From assembly GCA_004380135.1 (NCBI GenBank), contig QXCR01000085.1, positions 1 to 64,000 on the forward strand: a stretch of DNA of 64,000 bases, in the 5' to 3' direction. The notes beneath the pieces are model-generated. The model did not search any database. It was not told where the DNA came from and was given only the letters and a program-made list of their open reading frames with translations. The stretch comes from Stemphylium vesicarium. Lineage: Eukaryota > Ascomycota > Dothideomycetes > Pleosporales > Pleosporaceae. This document shows positions 63,830 to 64,000 of the stretch, piece by piece. The position numbers and the translations under genes were made by a program. Each line of letters starts with the position of its first letter. The stretch's first letter is position 1.

Positions 63830-64000
63830 GATAAAGGAAACGGCATTATAACATCCCAGCTCCGCCACTTCATCGCTCAACCATACATCCACCCACCCCT
63901 CCTGCTCTCTCCCCCCAACACCACCTCCACCCCCACCCCGACCGCAGATCCAACATCCAGCCTCCGCAAATTCCACATCAGAACCTACGTCCTCGCAACC
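63113..64000 (+). CDS. Tubulin-tyrosine-ligase-domain protein (partial, runs off the right edge)
   Basis: The frame is open from ATG 63113 to the window end, about 296 residues. A TTL-like ATP-grasp domain is visible as YALIDYEDPYVQPLI, the mid region ALIRKHYLSTTIANWITKYPDS, and WWILKPGMSDRGQGIRIF with the ATP-grasp lysine and glycine loop, then FHIRTYVLAT at the edge. In yeast the homologous domain occurs in Pby1, which modifies or associates with P-bodies. An acidic insertion sits inside the domain: residues from DDEDEEDEDADADARSD run into 20 consecutive Glu from a GAA repeat. Introns cannot be ruled out further on. The start was chosen as the first ATG of the conserved frame. Confidence 0.82.
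63767..63826 (+). repeat. (GAA)20 microsatellite coding for poly-Glu
   Basis: Twenty uninterrupted GAA codons inside the TTL-like gene. Slippage here would alter the length of a glutamate tract in units of one residue without breaking the frame. Acidic sequence lies just upstream. Confidence 0.95.

Noticed and set aside
1..64000. tRNA, rRNA, CRISPR arrays or secondary-metabolite backbone genes
   Set aside because: None was noticed by eye. A tRNAscan or profile search was not possible, so small RNAs may have been missed.

Overview
The window looks like nuclear DNA of a filamentous ascomycete, most likely a Dothideomycete of the Pleosporales type. Genes carry short GT-AG introns of about 45-90 bp with CTAAC/CTGAC-like branch sites. 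Families such as DUF1996, PRISE reductases, Dal5-type transporters, Zn2Cys6 regulators and the DASH subunit Duo1 are fungal. Transposon DNA shows CA-to-TA decay typical of repeat-induced point mutation (RIP). The lineage is inferred from gene content, not from a marker gene.

Positions 1-5.8 kb are repeat-rich. The 3' end of a Fot1/pogo-type transposon lies on the left edge. A second, complete 2.7-kb copy at 2715-5410 has perfect 54-bp inverted ends and a TA target duplication, but its transposase is destroyed by RIP. Nested in it are a probable solo LTR (5-bp duplication GCTAT) and two complete and one partial copy of a 232-bp hairpin-rich element that makes 5-bp target duplications. A decayed PRISE-type reductase gene lies between the two pogo copies.

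From 5.8 to 18.2 kb are a TauD-like dioxygenase, a flavin monooxygenase (with a GC-AG intron) and a Dal5-type transporter that may form a small catabolic group. They are followed by a secreted DUF1996 protein, a nitronate monooxygenase and a tandem pair of unknown paralogues, of which the first has two premature stops and no frameshift.

From 18.5 to 28.1 kb are a C2H2 protein, an Mcp1-like mitochondrial membrane protein and a MAL-type cluster: cytosolic GH13 maltase, divergent alpha-glucoside permease and a Zn2Cys6 regulator. The maltase/permease promoter holds a CGG-N8-CGG site. From 28 to 34 kb are poorly conserved or decaying lineage-specific genes.

From 34.6 to 47 kb are a coiled-coil protein, an LRRC40-like leucine-rich-repeat protein, ribosomal protein eL13, a kinase-like protein and a second Zn2Cys6 regulator. 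A beta-lactamase-fold esterase and a Baeyer-Villiger monooxygenase are divergently transcribed at 47.7-51.7 kb, which suggests ketone-to-ester-to-acid degradation. The right end is housekeeping: galactokinase, Duo1, a CDK-site-rich nuclear protein, RNase H2 subunit B, Mcm10 and a tubulin-tyrosine-ligase-like protein that runs off the window. Exon borders were set by eye from splice signals, reading-frame continuity and family conservation.
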